44,965 nucleotides of DNA. It comes from Actinomycetota bacterium (lineage in GTDB: Bacteria; Actinomycetota; CADDZG01; JAHWKV01). The translations under genes and the position numbers were made by a program. The notes beneath the pieces were generated by a model. It was not told the DNA's origin. It ran no database searches and saw nothing but the letters and a program-made list of their open reading frames with translations. Shown piece by piece: positions 8,343 through 16,408 of the stretch (its first letter is position 1; each line of letters starts with the position of its first letter). The stretch lies in NCBI GenBank assembly GCA_035759705.1, contig DASTUJ010000039.1:1-44965 (forward strand). The letters run 5' to 3'.

Positions 8343-9254
8343 ATGGCAACCGCAACCGTGGTGCAGGTGGAGGACAAAGAGCTCAAGCTCTCCAACCTCG
8401 ACAAGGTGCTCTACCCGCAGGCCGGGTTCACCAAGGGCGATGTCATCGACTACTACACCAAGGTCGCCCCGGTCCTGCTCCCCCACCTGAAGAACCGGCC
8501 GCTGACGCTCAAGCGTTACCCGAACGGCGTCGAGGGCGAGTTCTTCTACGAGAAGCAGTGCCCCAAGTTCCGGCCGAAGTGGATGAAAACCATCCCCATC
8601 CACAGCGAACGGCAGAAGAAGACCATCGACTTCTGCAGCATCGACGACCTTCCGAGCCTCGTGTGGATCGCCAACCTGGCCGACCTCGAGCTGCACACCT
8701 CGCTTTCGTCGGGTAAGAACCTGGACCGGCCGAACGCAGTCGCCTTCGACCTGGACCCCGGCCCGTCGACCAGCATCGTCGAGTGCTGCACGGTGGCCCT
8801 GGCCCTCCGCACGATGTTCGCCGACCTGGGACTGGAGGCGTACCCCAAGACCTCCGGCTCTAAGGGCATGCAGATCTACCTGCCCCTGAACTCGAAGGAC
8901 ACGTACGAGGAGTCCAAGTCGTTCGCCCACGCAGTCGCCGGGGTCATGGAGCAGCAGCTGCCCAATCTGGTGGTCTCCGACATGAAAAAGGAGCTGCGGA
9001 AGGGCAAGGTGCTCATCGATTGGAGCCAGAACGACTACTTCAAGACCACGGTGTGCGTCTACTCGCTTCGGGCCAAGGAGACCCCGACCGTCTCCACGCC
9101 GCTCACCTGGGACGAGGTGGTTGAGACAGAGAAGTCGAAAGACCCGGACGACCTCAAGTTCTCCTACGCCGACGCGCTGGAGCGGGTCGACAAGCACGGC
9201 GACCTGTTCGCCCCGGTCCTCACCCAGAAGCAGACCCTGCCCGAGCTTCAATAG
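8343..9254 (+). CDS. LigD-type polymerase domain protein (stand-alone PolDom)
   Basis: Archaeo-eukaryotic primase-like polymerase used in bacterial non-homologous end joining, here 303 residues without ligase or nuclease domains. The metal-binding residues are visible: Asp136 and Asp138 in FDLDPG and Asp226 in IDWSQND; KTSGSKG (169-175) is the nucleotide-binding turn. The start ATG 8343 is chosen for AGGAGG five bases upstream; a longer frame from 8295 has no such site. No Ku or LigC/LigD ligase gene is in the window, so partners must be elsewhere. Confidence 0.92.
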   Translation: MATATVVQVEDKELKLSNLDKVLYPQAGFTKGDVIDYYTKVAPVLLPHLKNRPLTLKRYPNGVEGEFFYEKQCPKFRPKWMKTIPIHSERQKKTIDFCSIDDLPSLVWIANLADLELHTSLSSGKNLDRPNAVAFDLDPGPSTSIVECCTVALALRTMFADLGLEAYPKTSGSKGMQIYLPLNSKDTYEESKSFAHAVAGVMEQQLPNLVVSDMKKELRKGKVLIDWSQNDYFKTTVCVYSLRAKETPTVSTPLTWDEVVETEKSKDPDDLKFSYADALERVDKHGDLFAPVLTQKQTLPELQ

Positions 9255-9263
9255 ACTGCAGCC

Positions 9264-9545
9264 ATGAACATCACCACCAGCCACGTCGTCGAGGCGACCT
9301 ACGTCGAGGGCGCTGCGGACAAGCGGGCGCCGTTCCGCGAGGAGCACCTGGAGCGGGTCGGCAAGCTGATCGACGCCGGCGCGGTGCTGGTCGCCGGAGC
9401 GCTTGCGGACATGAGCGCCTCGCTGATCGTTTTCGACATCGAAGGCGAGGACGCGGTCCGGGCGGTCGTCGAGTCCGACGTCTACTGGATCAACGGGATA
9501 TGGACCGATTACACGGTCCGGAAGCTCAACCGGGTCACCCCCTAA
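9264..9545 (+). CDS. YciI-like protein
   Basis: A 93-residue protein of the YCII superfamily (ferredoxin-like fold). The pattern fits: a short first strand (THVVEATYVEG-like), helix with RxxHLERVGKLIDAGAVLVAGAL, and the strand with SLIVFDIEGEDAVRAVVESDVY. The family may be enzymatic but has no settled role. It appears to be transcribed leaderlessly: TAGACT lies six bases before the ATG and there is no Shine-Dalgarno. The TAG of that box is also the stop of the LigD-like gene. Confidence 0.8.
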   Translation: MNITTSHVVEATYVEGAADKRAPFREEHLERVGKLIDAGAVLVAGALADMSASLIVFDIEGEDAVRAVVESDVYWINGIWTDYTVRKLNRVTP

Positions 9546-9607
9546 ACCGTCCAGGCAGGATCGCCCTTTTGACCAACCGGCACCGAGGCAGTGTAGAGTT
9601 CCGCCCT

Positions 9608-10705
9608 ATGCCGAGACGATTGCTTGCCCTCTTGTTGCTCTTCGCCCTTTTTGCGACCGCGTGCAGCAACGACGACCCCGAACCCGAAGCCACCGAGGCC
9701 GCCGAAGAGTCCCCTGAGGCGCCCCCTCCCCCGCCCGAACCGGTTCGCTGCCCGCTCAGCGGCATCGAGCTTCCCGCCGGCGTGGACGTCAACCGACCGG
9801 CTATGGCAGTGAAGATCGACAACCACCCGCGGGCCCGGCCCCAGACCGGCCTCGAAACTGCCGACATCGTTTACGAGGAGCTCGTCGAAGGCGGCCTGAC
9901 CCGCTTCATGGGCATCTACCACTGCGGCGACGCCGCCGACCTGGGCCCGGTGCGCAGCGCCCGGGCCGTCGACCCGGACATCATGACCCAGTACGCTCCC
10001 GTCCTCTTTGCCTACTCCGGGGCCTCGCCGAACAACCTGGCCAAGGTCGCCCGTACCGCCGGCGTGATCAACCTGGCGCACGGCTCCAACGGCCCGGCCT
10101 ACGCCCGCAAGGGCGGCCGCCCGGCGCCCCACAACCTGTACACGTCGACCGACAAGATCCGTGCTCGTCCGGCCGCCCAGGGCGTGGCGGGCCCGCCGAA
10201 GACCGGCCTGATCTTCAACCCCAAGCTGGTTCCGACCCCGGTGGCGCCTCCCCCGCCGGCCCCGACCGAGGCGGCCTCCCCCGGCTCATCGGCGGCCCCG
10301 CCGGCGCCGGCAGCCCCTGCACCGCCTCCGGGCAACAAGGTCTCCTTTGCCTACTCGGGCGCAGTCGGCGTCACCTACACCTACGACCCGGCAACGAACA
10401 AGTACCTTCGGTCGCAGGGCGGCTCTCCGCACAACGCCGCCAGCGGCGCACGCTTCGGCGGGACCAACATCGTCGTCATGAAGGTGCCGGTCAACCGGGG
10501 CGGCAGCTCCCCCGAGATCGCGGTTGCAGGCTCCGGTGAGGCGATCGTCCTGCGCAACGGGCAGTCGGTCCACGGCAGGTGGAACCGGCCTACCCTGGGC
10601 GACCAGACGACGCTGGTGGACGACGCCGGCCAGCCGATTGAGCTGGCCGCCGGAAACACCTGGATCAACCTGCTCCCGAACGATCAGGGATTTACGGTCG
10701 AGTAG
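9608..10705 (+). CDS. DUF3048 (YerB-like) lipoprotein
   Basis: A 365-residue exported lipoprotein. The start ATG at 9608 gives a clean signal peptide with lipobox FATAC and Cys19; TAGAGT eight bases upstream suggests a leaderless mRNA. The N-terminal DUF3048 half (about 50-200) has RPQTGLETADIVYEEL and GPVRSARAVDPD, and the C-terminal half (about 245-365) has RSQGG and TWINLLPN. Between them is a Pro/Ala-rich insert (about 215-240). The family's function is unknown; cell-envelope work is assumed. Its end overlaps the convergent soxR by 14 bp. Confidence 0.85.
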   Translation: MPRRLLALLLLFALFATACSNDDPEPEATEAAEESPEAPPPPPEPVRCPLSGIELPAGVDVNRPAMAVKIDNHPRARPQTGLETADIVYEELVEGGLTRFMGIYHCGDAADLGPVRSARAVDPDIMTQYAPVLFAYSGASPNNLAKVARTAGVINLAHGSNGPAYARKGGRPAPHNLYTSTDKIRARPAAQGVAGPPKTGLIFNPKLVPTPVAPPPPAPTEAASPGSSAAPPAPAAPAPPPGNKVSFAYSGAVGVTYTYDPATNKYLRSQGGSPHNAASGARFGGTNIVVMKVPVNRGGSSPEIAVAGSGEAIVLRNGQSVHGRWNRPTLGDQTTLVDDAGQPIELAAGNTWINLLPNDQGFTVE

Positions 10706-11159
10706 TAGCCGGCACCCTCAACTGCTTGGGCAGGTATACGGCGCCCGGGCCTCCGGAGGCCGCCGCATCGTGCGGGTTGGAGATCTTGCAGCGGTCCAGC
10801 GACAGGCAGCCGCAGCCGATACAGGAGTCGAGCCCGTCCCTCAGTGCCTCGAGGGCCCGGATCTCGCCGTTGAGCTTCTCCCTCCAGAGCAGTGAGATCC
10901 GCTTCCAGTCGGCTGCATTGGGCGTCCGGTTCTGGGGCAGCTGGCCCAGGGCTCCCCGTACCTCCTCAAGGCTCACGCCCAGGTGCCGGGCTGCGCTGAT
11001 GAACGCCAGGCGGCGCAGGACGCTGCGGTGGAACCGCCGCTGCCCCCCGCTGTTCCGCTCGGCGGAGACCAGCCCCTCACCCTCGTAGTAGCGGATTGCC
11101 GAGGCGGCGAAGCCGCTCCGGCCCGCGACCTGCCCCACCGACAGCCATTCCTCGTCCAC
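10692..11159 (-). CDS. soxR: Redox-sensitive MerR-family activator SoxR
   Basis: A 155-residue regulator, the same size as E. coli SoxR. It has an N-terminal MerR helix-turn-helix (SVGQVAGRSGF, IRYYEGEGL), a dimerising helix, and the [2Fe-2S] ligands Cys113, Cys116, Cys118 and Cys124 in SCIGCGCLSLDRC. SoxR senses redox-cycling compounds by cluster oxidation. In actinobacteria it usually controls a few oxidoreductases rather than soxS. GTG 11159 is chosen because AGGAGG lies seven bases upstream. A MerR-type promoter with a 19-bp spacer lies in front of the divergent SDR gene. Confidence 0.93.
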   Translation of the reverse strand: MDEEWLSVGQVAGRSGFAASAIRYYEGEGLVSAERNSGGQRRFHRSVLRRLAFISAARHLGVSLEEVRGALGQLPQNRTPNAADWKRISLLWREKLNGEIRALEALRDGLDSCIGCGCLSLDRCKISNPHDAAASGGPGAVYLPKQLRVPATTRP

Positions 11160-11174
11160 CGGCTTACCTCCTGC

Positions 11175-11205
11175 TTGACTTAAAGTTGACTTCAACTTCT
11201 ATTCT
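11175..11205 (+). promoter_or_regulatory. MerR/SoxR-type promoter with 19-bp spacer and centred palindrome
   Basis: TTGACT (11175-11180) and TATTCT (11200-11205) are separated by 19 bp, the elongated spacing typical of promoters activated by MerR-family proteins. The near-palindrome AAGTTGA-CT-TCAACTT (11183-11198) lies exactly in the middle of the spacer. It drives the SDR-queA pair and lies just upstream of soxR, so SoxR is the obvious activator. Confidence 0.8.
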
Positions 11206-11234
11206 GCACCAAAAGCGGAACCAGGAGGAGAAAG

Positions 11235-11933
11235 ATGCCTTTAGCACTCATTACCGGCGCATCCCGCGGCTTCGGGTTTGCGCTGGCCAAGGCTCTCGCC
11301 GGGCGGGGCTGGCAGCTGATCGTCGATGCAAGGGACGGCCGAGCACTGGAGGCGGCCGCCGAGATGATCGGGCCGGGAGTCACGGCTGTCGCAGGCGACG
11401 TGGCCGGCCCGGCGCACCGAAGGGAGCTGGCCAGCGCGGTGGCGAGGGCCGGCGGGCTCGACCTGCTCGTCAACAACGCCAGCACCCTCGGCACCAGTCC
11501 CCTGCCGGAGCTCGCCCGCTACCCGCTGGGCGCGCTGGAGCAGGTCTTCCAGACGAACGTCCTGGCGCCTCTGGCGCTGATCCAGGAACTGCTCCCCCAC
11601 CTGTCACCGGGTGCGGCGATCGTGAACATCACCTCGGACGCGGCGGTCGAAGCCTACGGAGGCTGGGGCGGGTACGGGGCGTCAAAGGCTGCCCTCGACC
11701 AGATCTCGGCCGTGCTCGCAGCGGAGCAGCCCGGCTTCAGGGTCTACGCATTCGACCCGGGCGACATGCGGACCGCTATGCACCAGGAGGCCTTCCCCGG
11801 CGAGGACATCTCCGACCGGCCGGAGCCCGAGACGGTCGTGCCCGCCCTGCTCCGGCTCCTGGCCGACTCCCCGCCCAGCGGCCGCTACCGGTCGGCCGAC
11901 CTGCTGGTCGGCGCCGGAATGGAGGCGGGGTGA
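11235..11933 (+). CDS. Short-chain dehydrogenase/reductase (SDR), probable SoxR target
   Basis: A 232-residue NAD(P)-dependent oxidoreductase with a Rossmann fold. TGASRGFG at 7-14 is the cofactor-binding glycine motif, NNAS the structural motif, and YGASK (Tyr and Lys) together with the Ser of NITSD form the active site. AGGAGG precedes the ATG. Substrate not deducible; reduction of quinones or redox-active metabolites would fit its SoxR-type promoter. The stop overlaps the GTG of the queA-like gene by four bases, indicating translational coupling. Confidence 0.9.
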   Translation: MPLALITGASRGFGFALAKALAGRGWQLIVDARDGRALEAAAEMIGPGVTAVAGDVAGPAHRRELASAVARAGGLDLLVNNASTLGTSPLPELARYPLGALEQVFQTNVLAPLALIQELLPHLSPGAAIVNITSDAAVEAYGGWGGYGASKAALDQISAVLAAEQPGFRVYAFDPGDMRTAMHQEAFPGEDISDRPEPETVVPALLRLLADSPPSGRYRSADLLVGAGMEAG

Positions 11934-12961
11934 GCGCTGCCGCTCCGGCTTACCCCGAGGGGCGGGCGGCGCCCGGACCTCCGGAGTCCCGAGGGCTCGA
12001 CCGGGACGGCGTGCGACTGCTGGTGGCGAGCCGAAAGGGGATCACCCATGCGAGCTTCCGGGATCTCGGCTCGTTTCTCCGGCCGGGCGACCTGCTGGTC
12101 GTGAACAACTCGGCAACACTTCCGGCTGCCGTCGACGGTACCCGGGAGTACGGCCGGGCCACGATCGTCCACTTCTCGGCGGAGATGGACGACGGCAGCT
12201 GGGTAGTGGAGCTTCGCAAGCCCGACAACAGCGGACCGTTCCTCGACGGCGGCACCGGCGAGGTGGTGGAACTGCCCGGGGGCGGCCGGATCGCAATCCT
12301 CTCGGCCTACCGGGGGGTGGAGGGCCGGAGCCGCCTGCTGCTGGCCCGGCCGCAGCTGGGGCGGCCGGTGGCCGGGTACCTGAAGCGCTTCGGCCGTCCG
12401 ATCGCCTACGGCTACCTGGAGGAGCGGCCGCCGCTGTCCGACTACCAGACCATCTTCGCCACCGAGCCCGGCGGCGCCGAGATGCCCAGCGCCGGGCGGC
12501 CGTTCTCCGGGCGCGTGCTGGCCGGCCTGGTCTCCCGGGGGGTTTCGCTGGCTCCGATCACCCTGCACACCGGAGTCTCCTCTCCTGAGGTCTCAGAGCC
12601 GCCCGCGCCGGAGCGGTTCCGGGTTCCCGCGGCGACCGCGGCGCTGGCGAACCACACGCACCGGGAGGGGGGCCGGGTGGTGGCGGTCGGCACGACGGTC
12701 ACGCGAGCCCTCGAGTCGGCAGCGGACGAGCAGGGGTTCGTTAACGCCGCCGAAGGTTGGACCGACCTGGTTCTGGACGCATCACGGCCGGTGCGGACGG
12801 TCGACGGGCTGATCACCGGCTGGCACGCCGCGTCGGCGACGCATCTGTTGCTGCTGGAGGCGGTAGCGGGGAGCGGCCTGGTCACCCGGGCGTACGACGC
12901 CGCAGCCGCCGCAGGCTACCTGTGGCACGAGTTCGGCGACAGCTGCCTTCTGCTGCCCTAG
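11930..12961 (+). CDS. queA: Divergent QueA-like S-adenosylmethionine:tRNA ribosyltransferase-isomerase
   Basis: QueA adds an epoxycyclopentandiol from SAM to preQ1 in tRNA during queuosine synthesis. This 343-residue protein has family length and the landmarks DYQTIFATEPG and GGRVVAVGTTVTRALES. However, the normally near-invariant PTAGLHFT is PSAGRPFS here, and ITLHTGVSS replaces the usual VTLHVGLGT. The enzyme may therefore have a changed role. GTG 11930 is chosen because it overlaps the SDR stop (GTGA) and follows GGAGG. It sits in a SoxR-type operon with no other queuosine gene in the window. Confidence 0.75.
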   Translation: MSAAAPAYPEGRAAPGPPESRGLDRDGVRLLVASRKGITHASFRDLGSFLRPGDLLVVNNSATLPAAVDGTREYGRATIVHFSAEMDDGSWVVELRKPDNSGPFLDGGTGEVVELPGGGRIAILSAYRGVEGRSRLLLARPQLGRPVAGYLKRFGRPIAYGYLEERPPLSDYQTIFATEPGGAEMPSAGRPFSGRVLAGLVSRGVSLAPITLHTGVSSPEVSEPPAPERFRVPAATAALANHTHREGGRVVAVGTTVTRALESAADEQGFVNAAEGWTDLVLDASRPVRTVDGLITGWHAASATHLLLLEAVAGSGLVTRAYDAAAAAGYLWHEFGDSCLLLP

Positions 12962-12965
12962 AGCC

Positions 12966-13301
12966 TTAGGTCAGATAAAGGAAGCGCTCCAGGATCTGAA
13001 CCTGGTTGTGAAGGGCGGCGGCCTCGTCGAGCTTGCCGGCAGTGGTGAGATAGTCGGCGGAGTTGCGCCGCTCGTCGACCTCGTCCATCACCACCAGGCG
13101 TACCTCCGCCGGGGTTAATTCCCGGCGGGGGACGTCTGCGTACCCCTTGACCGGGTCGTCGATCGAGCTGGTCTTCGGGGCCGGGACGGCCTCCTTGTTG
13201 GCAATGGCGGAAAGGACCGACCTGATGGCCAGGATCGCCGGCCTGTCCTGGTTCTTCATCGCGGTGATCAGCTCGGCCTGGAGCACGTGTCGAAGGTTCA
13301 C
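12966..13301 (-). CDS. Second, divergent YqeY/GatB-like domain protein
   Basis: A 111-residue product whose N terminus (LQAELITAMKNQDRPAILAIRS) matches the start of the adjacent YqeY protein, but which is shorter and lacks the C-terminal GatB-tail half. A middle helix AEVRLVVMDEVDERRNSADYLTT fits the same fold. It starts at GTG overlapping the upstream stop (GTGA), so the pair is translated together. It probably arose by tandem duplication and reduction. YqeY is thought to bind tRNA or tRNA-dependent amidation complexes; the role here is unknown. Confidence 0.7.
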   Translation of the reverse strand: MNLRHVLQAELITAMKNQDRPAILAIRSVLSAIANKEAVPAPKTSSIDDPVKGYADVPRRELTPAEVRLVVMDEVDERRNSADYLTTAGKLDEAAALHNQVQILERFLYLT

Positions 13302-13762
13302 CCGGCGAGAGCCGCCTTGACCACCTGCGAGATGCGGGAGCCTTCGGCCGCGGCCCCCACCCGTTCGCGGACCGCCTTGATGACTGCGCCCATCGCACGA
13401 GGGCCCTCGATCCCCGCGTTGCGGGCGTTGGCGACCTCCTCGGCCACAATTGCCGCCAGCGCCTCGTCGCCGATCTCCTCGGGCATGTAAGTCGACAGGA
13501 TCTCGGCCTCCGACCGCTCCTGGGCGGCCAGCTCGTCCCGGCCGGCTTTGTCGTAGATCTCGGCGGCCTCCTTGCGTTTGCCCAGCTCGGAGCGGATGAC
13601 GCCGATCACCTGGTCGTCGTTGAGGGTCGATTGCTGCTTGCCGGACACCTCGGCCTTGCTGATGGCGGTGATCACGCTGCGCAGCGTCGCCTTGGCCGTC
13701 TCGTCCCTGGCCCGCATGGCCGCGGTGAGATCCTCCCGGATCCGTTCCTTGAGCGACGTCAC
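13298..13762 (-). CDS. GatB/YqeY domain protein
   Basis: A 154-residue soluble helical protein of the YqeY family, homologous to the C-terminal tRNA-binding tail of GatB. Features: SLKERIREDLTAAMRARDE at the start, then KRKEAAEIYDKAGRDELAAQERSEAEIL, and YMPEEIGDEAL followed by the C-terminal MGAVIKAVRERV segment. Length is usual for YqeY (about 148). Function not established; often near rpsU or dnaG elsewhere, here it follows arsM by seven bases and is followed by its truncated paralogue. Confidence 0.88.
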   Translation of the reverse strand: MTSLKERIREDLTAAMRARDETAKATLRSVITAISKAEVSGKQQSTLNDDQVIGVIRSELGKRKEAAEIYDKAGRDELAAQERSEAEILSTYMPEEIGDEALAAIVAEEVANARNAGIEGPRAMGAVIKAVRERVGAAAEGSRISQVVKAALAG

Positions 13763-13769
13763 AGGCCGG

Positions 13770-14573
13770 TCAGGCTCTCCGGCCGGTGATGGATGCGGCG
13801 AAGATCTCGTCGGCCACCGGGTGGGTGAGGTCGATGCGAACCTCCTCGAAGCCGGCTCGCTCCAGCGCTTCGGTGCACTCCCCGACGCTCAGGGCTCCGG
13901 CGATGCAGTCGACGTAGCTGCCCCGGGCCGCCCGGTCGCCGGGCGAAAGGGCGTCGGACGCCAGGACGTCGCAGATCCCGATCCGTCCGCCGGGCCTGAG
14001 CACGCGGGCGATCTCGGAGAACACCGCCTGCTTGTCCTGCGACAGGTTGATGGAGCAGTTGGAGATCACGACGTCGACCGAGCCGTCGGCCAGGGGGACC
14101 TTCTCCATATCGCCCGGCAGGAACTCTACGTTGGTCAGGCCGGCCGAACGCTTCGCCGAGTTGGCGAGGGCGATCATCTCGTTGGTGATATCCAACCCGT
14201 AGACCCTGCCCTCGGGGCCGACCAGAGCTGCCGCCAGGAAGGCGTCGATGCCGGAGCCTGAACCCAGGTCGAGGACCGTCTGGCCCTCGGCAATCGCCGT
14301 CAGCGCTGTAGGGTTGCCGCATCCGCAGCCGGCCGAGACCGCCAGGCTCGGAAGTGCTTGCGTCTGGGCGGCCGGGTAGAGCGACGAACCGAAGGCGGCT
14401 GCCGGCTCGGCGCCGTGGACGTGCCCGGCGTCGGTGGTGCTGCAGCAGGCGCCGTCCTCCCCGCCGCCGCAACATGCGCCGAGGACGGTCAGCTGGGAGA
14501 ACTCGGCTTGGATCACCTCGCGGGCGGTCCAGGCGTACTTCTGCCGTACCTCGTCGGTCAGCGTCTGGTTCAT
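13770..14573 (-). CDS. arsM: Arsenite S-adenosylmethionine methyltransferase
   Basis: Methylates As(III) to less acutely toxic or volatile organoarsenicals. The 267-residue protein has the class I methyltransferase motif VLDLGSGSG (100-108) and the conserved substrate cysteines: Cys173 (ISNCSINL) and Cys223 (YVDCIAG), plus Cys83/Cys85 in SAGCGCGNP as the N-terminal thiol position. An extra CC...CC region (34-35, 43-44) in the N-terminal segment is also typical. It appears to be cotranscribed with two YqeY genes. No arsR, acr3 or arsC is nearby, so it is an isolated detoxification gene. Confidence 0.93.
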   Translation of the reverse strand: MNQTLTDEVRQKYAWTAREVIQAEFSQLTVLGACCGGGEDGACCSTTDAGHVHGAEPAAAFGSSLYPAAQTQALPSLAVSAGCGCGNPTALTAIAEGQTVLDLGSGSGIDAFLAAALVGPEGRVYGLDITNEMIALANSAKRSAGLTNVEFLPGDMEKVPLADGSVDVVISNCSINLSQDKQAVFSEIARVLRPGGRIGICDVLASDALSPGDRAARGSYVDCIAGALSVGECTEALERAGFEEVRIDLTHPVADEIFAASITGRRA

Positions 14574-14601
14574 GGAGCCTCCTGAGAGCGTTGCCCTCAG
14601 C

Positions 14602-15405
14602 CTACTCCTTGCCCGCAGGCTCCATGTCGTCCTTGTCCTCGGTCTCAGGCTCGGGCGTCAGCGCGTCCTTCAGCTCGGCCACCCGCTTGGAGACCGTGTA
14701 GTTCTTCGCTGAGAACGGGTTGGCCCTCTGGGCCGTGCCGCCGGTGTGGAAGGACTTCTCGGGAATCGCGTTCACGTAGGCGTCGCCGTAGATCTCCTTC
14801 AGCTCGGCCACCCGGTCCTCGAAAGACTGCCGGGTCTTTTTGATCCGCTTGAACTCCTCGTCCGCCGGGTTCACCGAGAGGCCGTCTTCGGTCGGAGGGT
14901 TGTAGTAGCGGCTCCGGAAGGGCTTCCAGAGGATCTCCTTGTTGTAGCGGCCGTCGCGGCCCATCTTGGAGACGACCTTGCCTCCGGCCTCTTTGCCCAG
15001 CTCCAGGATCTCCTGGGCGGCGTCGATGTCGCCGCAGGTGATCTTCTCGAGGAGCCACTCGCACTTGTCCTTGGCGATGTCCTTGAGGTCGAACATGACG
15101 TCGCCGCCGTGGTCGGTTAGCACCACGACGTAGTCGGGCTCCAGCTGTTCTTCACGGGAAAGGTGGTTCTGCACGTCCTCCCGCAGGTTGATGACCAGCC
15201 CGCCCTCTTCGCCGCCCCGCTTCCACCAGTCGAGGACGAAGTCGCCCATGTTGAGCTCGTTGCCATCTACGTCGATGGCGGAAATCGGCTCTTGCATGCC
15301 TTCGATCGGCCTCAGAACGAAGCCGGCTCTCTCCGCAGAGTCAACCGTAGCCCGCAGGTCCTCCATGCCTTCGAGTTCGACGCGAAACGTGAAGCGCTTA
15401 AACAA
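14602..15405 (-). CDS. Hypothetical acidic soluble protein, 267 residues
   Basis: Family not recognised. TTG at 15405 is supported by GGGAGG eight bases upstream. The protein has no signal peptide or membrane helix. The first about 100 residues look like an alpha/beta domain, with FRVELEGMEDLRATVDSAERAGF at the start and a WW-containing stretch FVLDWWKRGG around 57-66. The middle has many charged helices, and the C terminus is Glu/Asp-rich (PEPETEDKDDMEPAGKE). It is upstream of arsM with a 28-bp gap, possibly the same operon. Confidence 0.65.
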   Translation of the reverse strand: MFKRFTFRVELEGMEDLRATVDSAERAGFVLRPIEGMQEPISAIDVDGNELNMGDFVLDWWKRGGEEGGLVINLREDVQNHLSREEQLEPDYVVVLTDHGGDVMFDLKDIAKDKCEWLLEKITCGDIDAAQEILELGKEAGGKVVSKMGRDGRYNKEILWKPFRSRYYNPPTEDGLSVNPADEEFKRIKKTRQSFEDRVAELKEIYGDAYVNAIPEKSFHTGGTAQRANPFSAKNYTVSKRVAELKDALTPEPETEDKDDMEPAGKE

Positions 15406-15568
15406 AAGATTGTCCTCCCGGTTTTGTGGCCTACGAGGTAATTAATCCTTCCAACATCCGGGGTTCAGAGAAAATTCCCGTCCCGGAGGATCTATCTAGA
15501 GCTTAACCACTCCTCCTATTTACCGATAACCGGGCGATCCTCAAACAACCCGGACGGCGGCACGAATC
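15406..15568. other. Intergenic gap without recognisable gene
   Basis: This 163-bp stretch separates two same-strand genes. It is relatively AT-rich (TAATTAAT near 15438) and probably carries the promoter of the unknown gene on the minus strand. I see no strong terminator hairpin or RNA gene in it. Confidence 0.3.
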
Positions 15569-16222
15569 CTAGGAGTTGATCTCCTCCCGCTTCGAGGTGA
15601 CCTGGACGACCGGCAGGGGCGCCTTCGGCTTGACGACCACCCGCTGCGAGCTGGCTACAATGCCGTCGATCCACTCGGTGTTCGGGACCATCCCTTCGAA
15701 GTCCTTCCACACCCGGCCGTCGGTGCGGCAGTCGAACCGCCGGCAAAGAGCCGGGCGGTCCTCGAAGATGTTGCAGCCCTTCCCCTGGTCCAGGTGGGCG
15801 CAGTAGCCGTCCTCACCGTGGGCTATCAGGTAGGGAAGCTTGCGATCCCACTTGACCTTGCCCGACCGGACCTCCCCCGGCGTGAGGGCAAAGTTGAGCT
15901 TGCAGCAGACCGCTTTGCAGAGGTGGACCCGCTCGGCGCAGTTGATGACCGCTTCAGGGGCGGGGTTCGGGGGGTCTATGCGGTAGCGGGCGCCTTCCCA
16001 TTCCGGCGGCTCCCAGGCCTCGTCGGGCACGGACGGCCGTGGACTGCCGCCGTTCTCGCTGTGCCGGCGCTCCTGCTCATGGGCGGCCCAGCCGCCCCAT
16101 CCGAGCGTCCGATCCCAGCGCCCTTCCAGTTTTTCCAGCCTCTTCGAGTTCCAGCCCTTCTTGCGAAGGTCGTCCATCATCCGTTGCATGTCCGAAGGCA
16201 CGGGCTGGTTGTCTAGACCCAT
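15569..16222 (-). CDS. YkgJ-family cysteine-cluster protein
   Basis: A 217-residue protein in which the C-terminal two thirds carries the zinc/iron-chelating Cys cluster: Cys in VINCAERVHLCKAVCCKL, then GYCAHL, GKGCNIF and LCRRFDCR. This spacing is typical of the YkgJ/Fli-B-like cysteine cluster family, thought to bind metal; biochemical role unknown. The N-terminal third is hydrophilic and Trp-rich. ATG 16222 (MGLDNQPV) is preferred for a GGTGG upstream; ATG 16258 is an alternative. Divergent from the molybdate operon. Confidence 0.8.
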   Translation of the reverse strand: MGLDNQPVPSDMQRMMDDLRKKGWNSKRLEKLEGRWDRTLGWGGWAAHEQERRHSENGGSPRPSVPDEAWEPPEWEGARYRIDPPNPAPEAVINCAERVHLCKAVCCKLNFALTPGEVRSGKVKWDRKLPYLIAHGEDGYCAHLDQGKGCNIFEDRPALCRRFDCRTDGRVWKDFEGMVPNTEWIDGIVASSQRVVVKPKAPLPVVQVTSKREEINS

Positions 16223-16373
16223 ATCGCCACCAAAGATCGGCAAGTTGGACCGGACCATTTTGAACTCGACAACCGGCGGTGGCAATACCCGCCACACGGA
16301 AGGCCGAGAAACCGTATAAGCCAGGTCGAGTCGGTAGAAACGCTGCAGATGCGAGGCTTTTTGGCCTACAGAC

Positions 16374-16402
16374 TTGCACTTGCCGTAAGGGGTGAAGATA
16401 AT
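16374..16402 (+). promoter_or_regulatory. Promoter of the molybdate operon (leaderless)
   Basis: TTGCAC, 17 bp, then GATAAT, which lies six bases before the ATG at 16409. No Shine-Dalgarno is positioned for that start, so the transcript probably begins at or next to the start codon. The preceding about 110 bp up to the divergent YkgJ gene can hold an operator; I do not see a clear ModE-type palindrome. Confidence 0.65.
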
Positions 16403-16408
16403 TCCCGC

